Shown: in pieces, positions 47,041-55,928 of the stretch
Numbering within the stretch: position 1 is the first letter of the stretch
How the letters are laid out: each line of letters opens with the position of its first letter
Assembly: GCF_000337675.1 (NCBI RefSeq)
Contig: NZ_AOIB01000016.1
Location: 75,057-139,056, forward strand
Length of the DNA: 64,000 bases
Source of the DNA: Natronococcus amylolyticus DSM 10524
Lineage (GTDB): Archaea > Halobacteriota > Halobacteria > Halobacteriales > Natrialbaceae
Direction: 5' to 3'
The notes under the pieces: model-generated
What the model was told of the DNA's origin: nothing
Databases searched by the model: none
The model's input: the letters and a program-made list of their open reading frames with translations, nothing else
Program-made: the position numbers and the translations under genes

Positions 47041-47871
47041 ATGGATTCGATCGAGGAGAAACGCGTCTACGGCGACCGGGAGGGTGCCGTCCAGATCTAC
47101 GTCGCGAGTTCCTTCGGCGTCGTCCGCGTGCGGGCCGCTGGCGATACGGTCGGCGAGTTCGGGCTCTGTGAGCGCTGTGACGCCGCCGACGTCGCCGCGA
47201 GCGCGGACGGAATCGCCGTCGCGACCGACGACGACGTCGAACTGCTCGAGCCGGCGGCCGACGCGACCGACGTCGAACTCGTCGGAACCGGGTTCGGTTC
47301 CGCGGTCGCGGTCGGCGCCAACGGCTCCAAGCTGCTCGCTGCGGGTCCGGACGGGCGGGTCGCCTCCCGAGTGGACGGCGAGTGGCAGACGCTTTCCGAC
47401 GACTTCGAACCGACGGTTCGGGCGATCGACGGCGATCTCCTCGCGACCGATCGGGGCGTCTACCGTGTCCACGACGGCGGGCTCGATCACGCCGGTCTCA
47501 CCGACGTCCGCGACGTCTCGGCAGCGGGCGTTCCGCTCGCCGCTACCGCGGACGGCCTCTACAAGCTCGGCAACGGCTGGATGGAGGCGCTCGAGGGCCC
47601 GTTCGAGGTCGTCGCCGCGGACCCTCGATCCGAGCCGGGAAGTCTCCGTCGTGCACACGCGGTCTCGGAGGGAGCCGCCTACGACTACGCCGCGGACGTC
47701 GGGGAGTGGCGCGAGCTCGATGTACCCGGGGAGATCGTCGACGTCGGCTACGCCGACGCAGTTTACGCCGTCACCGCCGACGGCCGGTTCCTCGCGGCGA
47801 CGGGCGGCGAGTGGCGCTCCCAGGTCCTCGGGATCGACGGCGTCGCAGGTCTTGCCGTCCTTTCCGCGTGA
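47041..47871 (+). CDS. HVO_0234-family beta-propeller protein
   Basis: A 276-residue protein of short beta repeats (SADGIAVATDDDVELL, GDLLATDRGVYRVHDGG, LAATADGLYKLGNGW) and a late Trp-rich end. The pattern corresponds to the haloarchaeal HVO_0234 propeller family, with no signal peptide. Role unknown. Its stop overlaps the GTG start of the FkbM methyltransferase (GTGA at 47868-47871), suggesting coupled translation. Confidence 0.8.
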   Translation: MDSIEEKRVYGDREGAVQIYVASSFGVVRVRAAGDTVGEFGLCERCDAADVAASADGIAVATDDDVELLEPAADATDVELVGTGFGSAVAVGANGSKLLAAGPDGRVASRVDGEWQTLSDDFEPTVRAIDGDLLATDRGVYRVHDGGLDHAGLTDVRDVSAAGVPLAATADGLYKLGNGWMEALEGPFEVVAADPRSEPGSLRRAHAVSEGAAYDYAADVGEWRELDVPGEIVDVGYADAVYAVTADGRFLAATGGEWRSQVLGIDGVAGLAVLSA

Positions 47872-48653
47872 GTACCGTCCTCAAGCGTCTCGGCCGATCC
47901 GATCCCGGGACGCGGGCGTTTCGGACCCTCCGCGGGCTGGGCTACGGCGCCTACTATCGGCTGGCGGCGCTGAACTACGATCGGGAGCTGTTCCCGCGCC
48001 GGAATCGGACGCCTGCGGGGAGGTTCCGGTGTTACGAACCGCTCAACCGCCACGGCGACGACCGGATGCTCGCGGAGCTCGAGGCCTGCTGTGGCCCGTC
48101 GGCAGCCGTCTACGACGTCGGCGCGAACGTCGGAATCTACGCGCTCGCGCTGGCGACCGACGAACCGGATCGGCGGGTCGTCGCCTTCGAACCCGCACCG
48201 CGGACAGCCGACCGACTGTGCGCGAACGTCCGACTGAACGGGCTCGAGGATCGGATCGACGTCCGGCCCTGCGGGATCGGTGACGAGAGCGGCGACCGCC
48301 CGTTCTACGTCTCCACGTACCCCGAACTCTCGGCGTTCGACCGGGCCAGCGCCGCCCGCTGGGAGGCCTCGGTGGCCGACGTCCGACCGGTCCCGATTCG
48401 CCGGCTCGACGATCTCGAGCCCGAGCTACCGGTTCCCGACGCAATCAAGATCGACGTCGAGGGGGCCGCACCCGCAGTCGTCCGCGGCGCCGCGGAGATC
48501 CTCGAGCGACACGAGCCGACGGTGTTCGTCGAGCTCCATCGGGACGGCCTCGCCGACGATATCCTGGTCGAGACGAGGGCGGCCCTCGAGACCGTCGGCT
48601 ACCGAATCAGGGAACGGGACGAGTACTGGCGCTGTGAATCCTGTGGGAGATAA
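47868..48653 (+). CDS. FkbM-family methyltransferase
   Basis: A 261-residue SAM-dependent methyltransferase of the FkbM family, whose members O-methylate sugars and polyketides. The SAM motif is VYDVGANVGIYALAL, followed by VVAFEPAPRTADRL, and the catalytic-region block PDAIKIDVEGAAPAVVRGAAEIL. The GTG start is within the stop of the preceding gene. Position next to glmM, a flippase and a polysaccharide deacetylase suggests a glycan substrate. Confidence 0.9.
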   Translation: MSTVLKRLGRSDPGTRAFRTLRGLGYGAYYRLAALNYDRELFPRRNRTPAGRFRCYEPLNRHGDDRMLAELEACCGPSAAVYDVGANVGIYALALATDEPDRRVVAFEPAPRTADRLCANVRLNGLEDRIDVRPCGIGDESGDRPFYVSTYPELSAFDRASAARWEASVADVRPVPIRRLDDLEPELPVPDAIKIDVEGAAPAVVRGAAEILERHEPTVFVELHRDGLADDILVETRAALETVGYRIRERDEYWRCESCGR

Positions 48654-49001
48654 TCACACGACACCGGAAGCCACGAAAACGGGTTCTGTGGGGCGCTCGA
48701 GCCGGCCTCGCCGGGGATCGCGTTGCTTATTTACCGTATAATAATCCCCCATCCGTCGGTACGATCGATCGATGGTTCTGCTCCGTTGGTCGTCGCTCTT
48801 CCCGCTTTGCCGGTCGGCCGTACGACGGCGTTCGAGCGTTGGTACGTCGAGACGGAATCGAAAACCCGACTTCGTCGCCCTTGGCGACGATTCGACCGCC
48901 GCCTCCCCGAGGGACGCGCTGATCGAGCGAAAGGGGGCGACCGCGGTCGGGAGCGGAACACGATGCACTCTTCGGGCAGCGTTCGAAACACCTCCTAACG
49001 A
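48654..49001. other. Intergenic stretch with TATA-like element and a weak ORF
   Basis: TTATTTACCGTATAATAA at about 48726-48743 looks like a promoter. An ORF at 48772-49005 begins about 35 bases later and its stop overlaps the flippase ATG (ATGA at 49002-49005), but its Ser/Arg-rich product has no halophilic composition and no homology, so I do not call it a gene. Confidence 0.45.
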
Positions 49002-50528
49002 ATGAAGCGGAGCATCACCAGCGGCTTTCTCTCGATCCTCGGCGTGAAGTTTCTCCTCATCAGTCTCGACTTTCTCTCCTCGCCGCTGCTGACTCGGTTT
49101 CTCGGAGAAGGGTACGGTGACTACGCGGTCTTGATGTCCATCTTCGCGATCTACATGATCTTCGTCAGCACGGGCGTCGGGGACGGCGTAAGGAAGTACG
49201 TCGCGGAACAACGCGACACCCCACACTGGGACGAGCACGTGGTCGGGTTCTACCTCCGACTGGCGCTGTTGCTCGCCGCCGCCGGCTGTTTCTTCCTCGC
49301 GCTGGCAGCCCAGTCCGGTTTCATCCAGAACCACCTCGGCACCTCCTACCAGACGTACTTCTATCTCCTCTCCCTGCTCGTCTTCACCTCCCAGTTCCGC
49401 GAGTACACGCGCCGAACGCTCATGGGATTCGGCCTCGAGCGCTACTCCGAACCGCTGCTCTTTCTCGACAAGATCCTCTTTATCACCGTCGGCGTCGGGC
49501 TCGCGTATCTCGGCTACGGCGTCCCCGGGGTGCTGATCGGCCACATGACGGGCGCGGTGGTGACGTCGGTGATCGGCCTGGCGGCGATCCACCGACAGGT
49601 GCCGCTGACGACGGCGCTGTTCAAGATTCCCTCGCGGGAGTTTCCGCGCCGCGAGCTCTTCGCGTACAACGGACTCAGCATCGTACTGATTCTCTTCCTG
49701 ACGTCGCTGTACGAGGTCGACGTCGTGATGCTCGGCTTCTTTACCACGGCCCAGGAAACCGCCTACTACCGGATCGCGCTCACTCTCGCGGAGTTTCTCT
49801 GGATCGTGCCGCTGGCGCTCCAGAACGTTCTCCTGCACTCGACGTCGAACATCTGGGCGAACAACGACCGCGAGCGGATCAACTCCCTCGCCGCCCGCAT
49901 CACGCGGTACACGCTGTTGTTCACCCTGTTGCTCGCGGTCGGACTCGCGGCGCTCGCGCCGATCGCCCTGCCGATCATCTACCCCGATGACTACATCGCT
50001 AGCTACGTGCCGATCCTCCTGTTACTCCCCGGCTGCGTCGGCTTTGCCCTGGCGCGCCCGGTCCTCGCGATCGGCCAGGGGAAAGGCGACCTCCGAAAGC
50101 TGATCGTCGCGACCGGTGCGGCGGCGATACTCAACATCACACTCAACGGACTCCTGATTCCTCAGTACGGAATGTACGGCGCCGCCGCCGCGACCAGTAT
50201 CAGTTACGGGCTCATGTTCATCTTCCACCTCTGGAGCGCCAGATCGATCGGTTTCTATCCGGCCGCGGACGCTCGAATTCCGCAGGCGATACTCGTAGGC
50301 GTCTCCGCGGCGGTTCCGATCTTCCTCCTGACGGAGTTCCTCCGGGGCTCGGCCATTCCGCTGGTCGTCATCGACCTTCCCGTTTCGTTGATCGTCGTCC
50401 CACCGGTCGGCGCGATCGTCTTCCTCGGGCTCTCGATCCTCTTCGGTGCGGTCGACGTCGACGAAATCGTCGACTTCCTCGAGTCGGCCCCGGATCCGAT
50501 CGGCCAGTTCGGCTCGAGCCTCCGGTAA
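49002..50528 (+). CDS. Polysaccharide/lipid-linked glycan flippase (MOP superfamily)
   Basis: A 508-residue membrane protein with about 12-14 helices of the Wzx/MATE-like MOP superfamily. It starts SGFLSILGVKFLLISLDFLS and has FLGEGYGDYAVLMSIFAIY, typical for oligosaccharide flippases such as the haloarchaeal AglR or Wzx types. It would move lipid-linked sugars to the outer face for N-glycan or exopolysaccharide assembly. Downstream, convergent, are a GNAT and a polysaccharide deacetylase gene. ATG 49002. Confidence 0.9.
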   Translation: MKRSITSGFLSILGVKFLLISLDFLSSPLLTRFLGEGYGDYAVLMSIFAIYMIFVSTGVGDGVRKYVAEQRDTPHWDEHVVGFYLRLALLLAAAGCFFLALAAQSGFIQNHLGTSYQTYFYLLSLLVFTSQFREYTRRTLMGFGLERYSEPLLFLDKILFITVGVGLAYLGYGVPGVLIGHMTGAVVTSVIGLAAIHRQVPLTTALFKIPSREFPRRELFAYNGLSIVLILFLTSLYEVDVVMLGFFTTAQETAYYRIALTLAEFLWIVPLALQNVLLHSTSNIWANNDRERINSLAARITRYTLLFTLLLAVGLAALAPIALPIIYPDDYIASYVPILLLLPGCVGFALARPVLAIGQGKGDLRKLIVATGAAAILNITLNGLLIPQYGMYGAAAATSISYGLMFIFHLWSARSIGFYPAADARIPQAILVGVSAAVPIFLLTEFLRGSAIPLVVIDLPVSLIVVPPVGAIVFLGLSILFGAVDVDEIVDFLESAPDPIGQFGSSLR

Positions 50529-50556
50529 CGTCACCGTCGCGGAACGGTACGAGCAC

Positions 50557-51645
50557 TCAGCCGCTGTCGATCTCGCAGAACGCGAGCCGCCAGTTCGATG
50601 CCTCCGTCAACCGACGACCGGAGAGGGTCCACGCCGTCGGCTCCGTTCCGGACGGTCTGACAACGTGGGTCGACGACGAGGTAGCCCACGTCAGGGGCGG
50701 TCGCTGATCGCTGTGGAACCCACGAGCCCGGAGCGCTCCCTCGGGAATCACCGCCCCGGGGGCGACGAGGACGTCAGCGTCCGCGTTCTCCCGAACGACG
50801 TCCTCGAGCAGTCCCGAGAGGATCGCCGTTCGGTACGTGTCGGTTCCCGCCGCGAGCGGGAGCACGTCGACGATTCGGACGGTGGTTGGTCCGTCGTCTC
50901 GCTCCCGCCGACCGTAGACCAGCGCTCCGACGGCGTCTCCGTCACGGGTCGCGAGAACGGTCCGGTAGTTCCACAGCGGGTTCTCGAAGCGCCAGTCGTA
51001 GAGCGCCTCGTCACGGACGACGTGAAACGCCGACACCGTCTCGGCGTCGGCCAGCGCCGCGAGCGTCGCCGTCGGTACGCCATCGTAGCGCACCCGTTCG
51101 ACCGCGTCGCTGGAATCGGCACGACGGTCCCTGAGTGCGCCGTAACTGCTTGCGGCGGTCCGGGCGAGCACCTCGATCGGCTCGAGAGCCGGCAGCCAGG
51201 CGGTCGGGTTCTGGATCCGGTAGTAGCTCTCCCGCTCGCCGACGACCCGCCAGCCGAGCTTGAGGTTACCCGGCAGCGAGCGGTGGTTCGAGAAGTTGAA
51301 GAAGAGGTCGACGTCGTCCTCGTAGCGCTCGATCGCGCGTTCGGTCATCCGTGTAAAGAGCCCGCGTCGCTGATGGTCGGGGTGGACCATCGAGTCACAG
51401 GGCTCGAACGCGTCGTATCGGTCGTCTCCCGCGGCGACTCGGAGCGGGAAGAATGACCGCGCGCCGACGAGTTCGCCGTCGCGCTCGGCGACGACGATCG
51501 GAACGTGGTCGACGTAGGGGTTCGCCTCGTACTTCCAGGCGAACCAGTCCGTTCCCATTCGTCCGCCGAGCACCTCCTCGAACAGCTCGAGGAACGCGTC
51601 TCTGTCGGCCGGCTCGTACTGTCGGATATCGTACGGATCGGACAT
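50557..51645 (-). CDS. GNAT-family acyltransferase
   Basis: A 362-residue protein. The N-terminal half is a GNAT domain with the acetyl-CoA loop MVHPDHQRRGLFTRMTERAI, preceded by GTDWFAWKYEANPYVDHVPI. The C-terminal half (LATRDGDAVGALVYGRRERD and after) looks like a second, degenerate GNAT fold. Acetylation of a glycan or lipid precursor fits the neighbourhood with a flippase and a deacetylase. It starts 10 bases after the upstream deacetylase gene ends on the same strand, so they are likely one operon. Confidence 0.88.
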   Translation of the reverse strand: MSDPYDIRQYEPADRDAFLELFEEVLGGRMGTDWFAWKYEANPYVDHVPIVVAERDGELVGARSFFPLRVAAGDDRYDAFEPCDSMVHPDHQRRGLFTRMTERAIERYEDDVDLFFNFSNHRSLPGNLKLGWRVVGERESYYRIQNPTAWLPALEPIEVLARTAASSYGALRDRRADSSDAVERVRYDGVPTATLAALADAETVSAFHVVRDEALYDWRFENPLWNYRTVLATRDGDAVGALVYGRRERDDGPTTVRIVDVLPLAAGTDTYRTAILSGLLEDVVRENADADVLVAPGAVIPEGALRARGFHSDQRPPLTWATSSSTHVVRPSGTEPTAWTLSGRRLTEASNWRLAFCEIDSG

Positions 51646-51654
51646 CGTCTGAGG

Positions 51655-52602
51655 TTACAACGTCTTCGCGCGTGCGGGCCGAGAGCGTTCCGCCCGCTGC
51701 ACGTCGTCGGCGATACCGCTCATCGTGTCGACGCGGAGATCGCTGGACTCGCGTCGACGATCGATATGCCGGACGATCGACCGAAGCCGTCGGTGGTGAG
51801 CAGGAGTGCGAAGGTTGTGGGGATGCAGCCAGAGGTGTAACACGCCGTCGGTCTCGGCGACTTCGTCGATCCCGGCTTTGACCTGTCTGAGGACCGGATC
51901 CTTCCCGAGCGCGGCGAACGGTTTCTCGTACTCCTGACCGAAGTTGAACAGGTAGATCGACGCCGGGACGTTGACGAGCCCGTACTCGTCGACGTGCGGT
52001 TCGACGATCGGCGGCGTCGGCTTCCCGACGACTGCACTCGAGACCTTCGTAAGCTGTCGACCGATCGTTCCCCGCTCCTCGAGCAGTCGGTTCACGCCAC
52101 GGTAACACTCGAACCCGTGCTCGGCGAGCAGATCCCGGCGACGAACTCTGTTGACCGGGAAGACGAACGACGAGAGGTCGTACCCCTGTCGGGCCGCGGC
52201 TCGGGTGCAGTTTCCGATTTCGCGGGCCGCGAACTCGTCGGTCATCCGCTCGTGCTCGAGGTGGACGTGGGTAAAGCCGTGGCCGCCGATCTCGTGGTCG
52301 ACGGCGGCGTTCGCGATCTCACCGACGAGTTCGTTCGCACACCAGACGTCGTTCGCCTCGAGGTCACCGACCGCGTGCTGACAGCAGCGCTCGCCGGCCG
52401 GATGGTCCCGGTGACAGCGCGGACAGGAGTCCAGAAACAGGTGACCGGTAACCGCCCAGGTCGCCGGAACCTCGTAGGCGTCAAACAGGTCCCGGAGGTG
52501 AAGCCAGTTTTCGCGAGTGTTCCGGAGCAGCGACTCCGGAACCTCCCTGTCGTGAAACCCCCAGCCGAGTTCCGCGTCGAGAGAGATGACTACTTTCCCC
52601 AT
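51655..52602 (-). CDS. Polysaccharide deacetylase with Cys-rich insert
   Basis: A 315-residue NodB-fold deacetylase expected to remove acyl groups from a sugar. It starts MGKVVISLDAELGWGFHD (catalytic Asp region) and has HEIGGHGFTHVHLEH, giving the metal His pair, and LHLWLHPHNL near the end. An unusual loop, CPRCHRDHPAGERCCQH with WCANELV shortly after, places four Cys and several His in a row, a candidate structural zinc site. It precedes the GNAT gene on the same strand. Confidence 0.9.
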   Translation of the reverse strand: MGKVVISLDAELGWGFHDREVPESLLRNTRENWLHLRDLFDAYEVPATWAVTGHLFLDSCPRCHRDHPAGERCCQHAVGDLEANDVWCANELVGEIANAAVDHEIGGHGFTHVHLEHERMTDEFAAREIGNCTRAAARQGYDLSSFVFPVNRVRRRDLLAEHGFECYRGVNRLLEERGTIGRQLTKVSSAVVGKPTPPIVEPHVDEYGLVNVPASIYLFNFGQEYEKPFAALGKDPVLRQVKAGIDEVAETDGVLHLWLHPHNLRTPAHHRRLRSIVRHIDRRRESSDLRVDTMSGIADDVQRAERSRPARAKTL

Positions 52603-52606
52603 CGTC

Positions 52607-52720
52607 TCACCCGTCCGTATCCGCGACGGTGGTTGCTCGCGAATAGCGCTCGTCCGCCCGGCGTTGCGCAGAGAAACGGCCGATCTGCAGTCCTTTCGCC
52701 GCGTACTGTTGACGACTCAT
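52607..52720 (-). CDS. Possible 37-residue small protein
   Basis: ATG 52720 gives MSRQQYAAKGLQIGRF and a basic, polar remainder, ending five bases before the deacetylase start. An AT-rich element lies about 30 bases upstream. Short and without homologue known to me; it may be only a leader region. Confidence 0.3.
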   Translation of the reverse strand: MSRQQYAAKGLQIGRFSAQRRADERYSRATTVADTDG

Positions 52721-52997
52721 CTCTGTCGGAGCGTGGGTTTTACCGAGTATAGTGTTTAATCTCTTAAGGAACAGTCCGAATATTACCACGGTTTCCCGCT
52801 GTTCGAACCCCGCTGTAGTGGCCGAAAGCCGAGTAAAGAGTTCGCTCGAGTTATAGTAGTTGGACGCCGGAGTCGGGGCCGGCAGCTGCCGGCCGTCCGA
52901 TCGATTCGTGTCGACGGTACGATCGATTTCACTCCGCGAACGATCCGACACCGCTCACGGCTGCGAGTTATACGGTGATCGTTGTCCATCTGGTCCA
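52721..52997. other. Gene-free stretch with 18-base palindrome
   Basis: Includes promoter-like AT-rich sequence for the minus-strand cluster (near 52735-52790), an 18-base perfect palindrome (separate entry), and a TATA-like GTTATACGG near 52966-52974 facing the next genes. Confidence 0.5.
52877..52894. repeat. Perfect 18-base palindrome
   Basis: GGCCGGCAGCTGCCGGCC equals its own reverse complement without a spacer. It stands between two divergent transcription units, so a dimeric regulator could bind here; a chance occurrence in GC-rich DNA is the alternative. Confidence 0.75.
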
Positions 52998-53111
52998 ATG
53001 GTGGAACCCGCTATCAACGAGCTAAGCGACGCCGGTGACGTTGTCGCTGCGAAACGGTTGGCGGGCCAAGGTTTGTGCCCCTCGAGTCCGCTCGTTGAAT
53101 CGACACGCTAA
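52998..53111 (+). CDS. Possible leaderless 37-residue protein
   Basis: ATG 52998 gives MVEPAINELSDAGDVVAAKR and then LAGQGLCPSSPLVESTR. A TATA-like GTTATACGG lies about 28 bases upstream, which is the leaderless spacing, and the deaminase gene starts 26 bases after its stop. No homologue is known to me. It may be an upstream ORF on the deaminase transcript. Confidence 0.35.
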   Translation: MVEPAINELSDAGDVVAAKRLAGQGLCPSSPLVESTR

Positions 53112-53137
53112 GGCGGGCCGACGAGAAATCCGAACTG

Positions 53138-54430
53138 ATGGCGACGCTTTCGATCACCGGCGGCCAGGTGCTGTTGCCCGACGGGACCGTGACGCGCGCG
53201 GACGTACTGATCGACCAGGAGGGCGGCGAGATCCTCGAGGTCGGCCCCGACCTCGCGGGCGAGGAGACGCTCGACGCCTCGGGGGGACTCGTGACACCCG
53301 GGTTCGTCAACGGTCACAGCCACGTTGCGATGACGCTGTTGCGGGGGTATGCCGACGACAAACCGCTCGAGAGCTGGCTCCAGGAGGACATCTGGCCGGC
53401 CGAGGGGGAGCTCACGGCCGAGGACGTTCGGGTCGGTGCGGAGCTTGGACTGCTCGAGATGATCAAGGGCGGGACGACCGCCTTCGCCGACATGTACTTC
53501 GAGATGCCCGAGATCGTCGACGCCGTCGACCGGGCGGGGCTTCGCGCGCGCCTCGGTCACGGCGTCGTCACCGTCGTCAAGGACGACGCGGGCGCCCGCG
53601 AGGACCTAGAGACGAGCCTCGAGTTTGCCCGCGAGTACGACGGCGCCGCGAATGGCCGGATCTCGACTGCCTTTATGCCCCACTCCCTGACGACCGTTGG
53701 ACGAGAATACCTCGAGGAGTTCGTCCCGAAGGCCCGCGAAGCGGGCGTCCCGATCCATTACCACGCAAACGAGACGGTCGACGAGGTAACGCCGATCGTC
53801 GAGGACCGGGGCGTTCGCCCCCTCGCGTACGCGGCCGAGCTAGGGATGCTCGAGCCCGAAGACTTCGTCGCCCACGGCGTCCACGTCGACGAGAGCGAGA
53901 TCGGCTTGCTCGCGGAGGCGGGGACGGGCGTGGTCCACTGTCCGGCCTCGAACATGAAACTGGCGAGCGGAATGGCGCCGGTCCAGCGCATGCTCGAGGC
54001 GGGCGTGACGGTCGGACTCGGGACCGACGGCGCGGCCTCGAACAACGACCTCTCGATGCTCGACGAGGCCCGCGACGCCGCGATGATCGGCAAGCTCGCC
54101 GCCGAGGACGCCAGCGCGGTGCCCGCCGAGCGAATCGTCGAGATGCTCACCCACCGCACGGCCGACGCGATCGGGCTCGAGTCGGGTCGCCTCGAGGAGG
54201 GCGTGCCCGCCGATCTCGCCGTGATCGACCTCGAGGAACCCCACCTGACGCCGGCTCACGACCTGGTGAGCCAGCTCGCCTACGCCGCGGCCGCGTCCGA
54301 CGTCCGCCACACGATCTGTGACGGACAGGTTCTCATGCGGGACCGGGAGGTGCTGACCCTCGAGGAGGACGCGGTGCTCGAGCGGGCGAGCGAGGCGGCC
54401 GAGTCGCTGGTCGCTCGCGCCGAGGAGTGA
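53138..54430 (+). CDS. Amidohydrolase, SAH/5'-deoxyadenosine deaminase type
   Basis: A 430-residue metal-dependent deaminase of the MTA/SAH/5'-deoxyadenosine deaminase (DadD) family. Metal ligands are visible in GFVNGHSHVAMTLLRG (HxH), IHYHANET (His), HGVHVDESEI (His) and GLGTDGAASNNDLS (Asp). It would deaminate the adenine ring of S-adenosylhomocysteine, methylthioadenosine or 5'-deoxyadenosine to the inosine form. ahcY follows 54 bases later on the same strand; both deal with the by-products of SAM chemistry, which supports this reading. Confidence 0.92.
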   Translation: MATLSITGGQVLLPDGTVTRADVLIDQEGGEILEVGPDLAGEETLDASGGLVTPGFVNGHSHVAMTLLRGYADDKPLESWLQEDIWPAEGELTAEDVRVGAELGLLEMIKGGTTAFADMYFEMPEIVDAVDRAGLRARLGHGVVTVVKDDAGAREDLETSLEFAREYDGAANGRISTAFMPHSLTTVGREYLEEFVPKAREAGVPIHYHANETVDEVTPIVEDRGVRPLAYAAELGMLEPEDFVAHGVHVDESEIGLLAEAGTGVVHCPASNMKLASGMAPVQRMLEAGVTVGLGTDGAASNNDLSMLDEARDAAMIGKLAAEDASAVPAERIVEMLTHRTADAIGLESGRLEEGVPADLAVIDLEEPHLTPAHDLVSQLAYAAAASDVRHTICDGQVLMRDREVLTLEEDAVLERASEAAESLVARAEE

Positions 54431-54484
54431 TCCTCGCTTCGGCACTTCGGTAGCGTTTTCCCCACCCTGGCCCTCCGTCGACAC

Positions 54485-55768
54485 ATGACCGAGTATCCGC
54501 CGATCAGCGATCAGCTGGACGACCTCGAGTCCGCACGGGAGGAGGGTCGTCGCAAGATGGACTGGGCCGCCCAGCACATGCCCATCCTCGAGCACGTCCG
54601 CGAGGAGTTCGTCGCCGAGCAGCCCTTCAAGGGCGAGCGCATCGCGATGGCGATGCACGTCGAGGCCAAGACCGCGATGCTCGTCGAGACCCTCGCCGAG
54701 GGCGGGGCCGACGTTGCGGTGACGGGCTGCAACCCGCTCTCGACCCACGACGACGTCTCGGCGGCGCTCGACGCCCACGAGAACATCACGAGCTACGCGA
54801 AACGCGGCGTCGACGACCAGGAGTACTACGACGCCATCGAGGCCGTCATCGCCCACGAACCCACCGTCACCGTCGACGACGGGATGGACCTCGTCGCCGC
54901 AATCCACGAGGACTACCCCGAACTGATCGACGGTATCGTCGGCGGTGCGGAGGAGACCACCACGGGCGTCCACCGCCTGCGTGCGATGGACGAAGACGGC
55001 GCGCTCGACTACCCCGTCTTCGCGGTCAACGACACGCCGATGAAGCGACTGTTCGATAACGTCCACGGCACCGGCGAGTCCTCGCTGGCCTCGATCGCCA
55101 TGACCACGAACCTCTCGTGGGCCGGCAAGAACGTCGTCGTCGCCGGCTTCGGCTACTGCGGGAAGGGCGTCGCCCGGAAGGCGTCGGGCCAGAACGCGAA
55201 CGTCATCGTCACCGAGGTCGAACCCCGCCGCGCGCTCGAGGCCCACATGGAGGGCTACGAAGTCATGCCGATGGCCGATGCGGCCGAGAAGGGTGACGTC
55301 TTCCTCACGACGACCGGCAACCGGGACGTCATCGTCGAGGAGCACTTCGAGGCAATGCAGGACGGCGTCCTGCTGGCCAACGCGGGCCACTTCGACATCG
55401 AGATCGACCTCGAGGCGCTCGACGATCTCGCCGTGGATCGGTACGAGGCTCGAGACGGCGTCGAGGCCTACGAACTCGAGGACGGTCGCCGGCTGAACGT
55501 CGTCGCCGAGGGTCGCCTGGTCAACCTCGCCGCGCCGATCTCGCTCGGTCACCCCGTCGAAGTGATGGACCAGTCGTTCGGCGTTCAGGCGGTCTGCGTC
55601 CGGGAGATGCTCGAGAACAGCGAGGCGTACGACGCCGGCGTCCACGACGTCCCCGACGACCTCGACCGGGAGATCGCCGAGATCAAACTCGAGGCCGAGG
55701 GCGTCGACTTCGACGCGCTGACCGACACCCAGCGCGAGTACATGGATAGCTGGGACCACGGGACGTAA
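54485..55768 (+). CDS. ahcY: Adenosylhomocysteinase
   Basis: NAD-dependent enzyme that splits S-adenosylhomocysteine into homocysteine and adenosine, keeping SAM methylations running. The 427 residues show VTGCNPLSTHDDVSAAL, VGGAEETTTGVHRLRAM, FAVNDTPMKRLFDN, and the NAD-fold motif VVVAGFGYCGKGVARK. The length is that of the shorter archaeal/bacterial form. With the preceding deaminase and metY/metX it covers the homocysteine cycle. Confidence 0.97.
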   Translation: MTEYPPISDQLDDLESAREEGRRKMDWAAQHMPILEHVREEFVAEQPFKGERIAMAMHVEAKTAMLVETLAEGGADVAVTGCNPLSTHDDVSAALDAHENITSYAKRGVDDQEYYDAIEAVIAHEPTVTVDDGMDLVAAIHEDYPELIDGIVGGAEETTTGVHRLRAMDEDGALDYPVFAVNDTPMKRLFDNVHGTGESSLASIAMTTNLSWAGKNVVVAGFGYCGKGVARKASGQNANVIVTEVEPRRALEAHMEGYEVMPMADAAEKGDVFLTTTGNRDVIVEEHFEAMQDGVLLANAGHFDIEIDLEALDDLAVDRYEARDGVEAYELEDGRRLNVVAEGRLVNLAAPISLGHPVEVMDQSFGVQAVCVREMLENSEAYDAGVHDVPDDLDREIAEIKLEAEGVDFDALTDTQREYMDSWDHGT

Positions 55769-55928
55769 GTTTCTCGACCCTCTCCCTTGGGGTCCCTCGA
55801 GGCTATTGTCCCGTTATTTGGGAATGGAAACTTTTCAACAGTTGTAGTTAGTTTCCCTCGCGGTGGGGACCAGCTGCGGTATATAGGTGGTTGTCCGTCC
55901 TACGTATAGCTGTACGAGGAGAACGATC

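Noticed and set aside
48772-49005. 77-codon ORF overlapping the flippase start by ATGA
   Set aside because: A promoter-like element precedes it, but the product is Ser/Arg-rich, non-halophilic and without homology; the overlap may be chance.
53840-55759. 639-codon open frame antisense to deaminase and ahcY
   Set aside because: It crosses two well-defined genes on the other strand and shows no motif.
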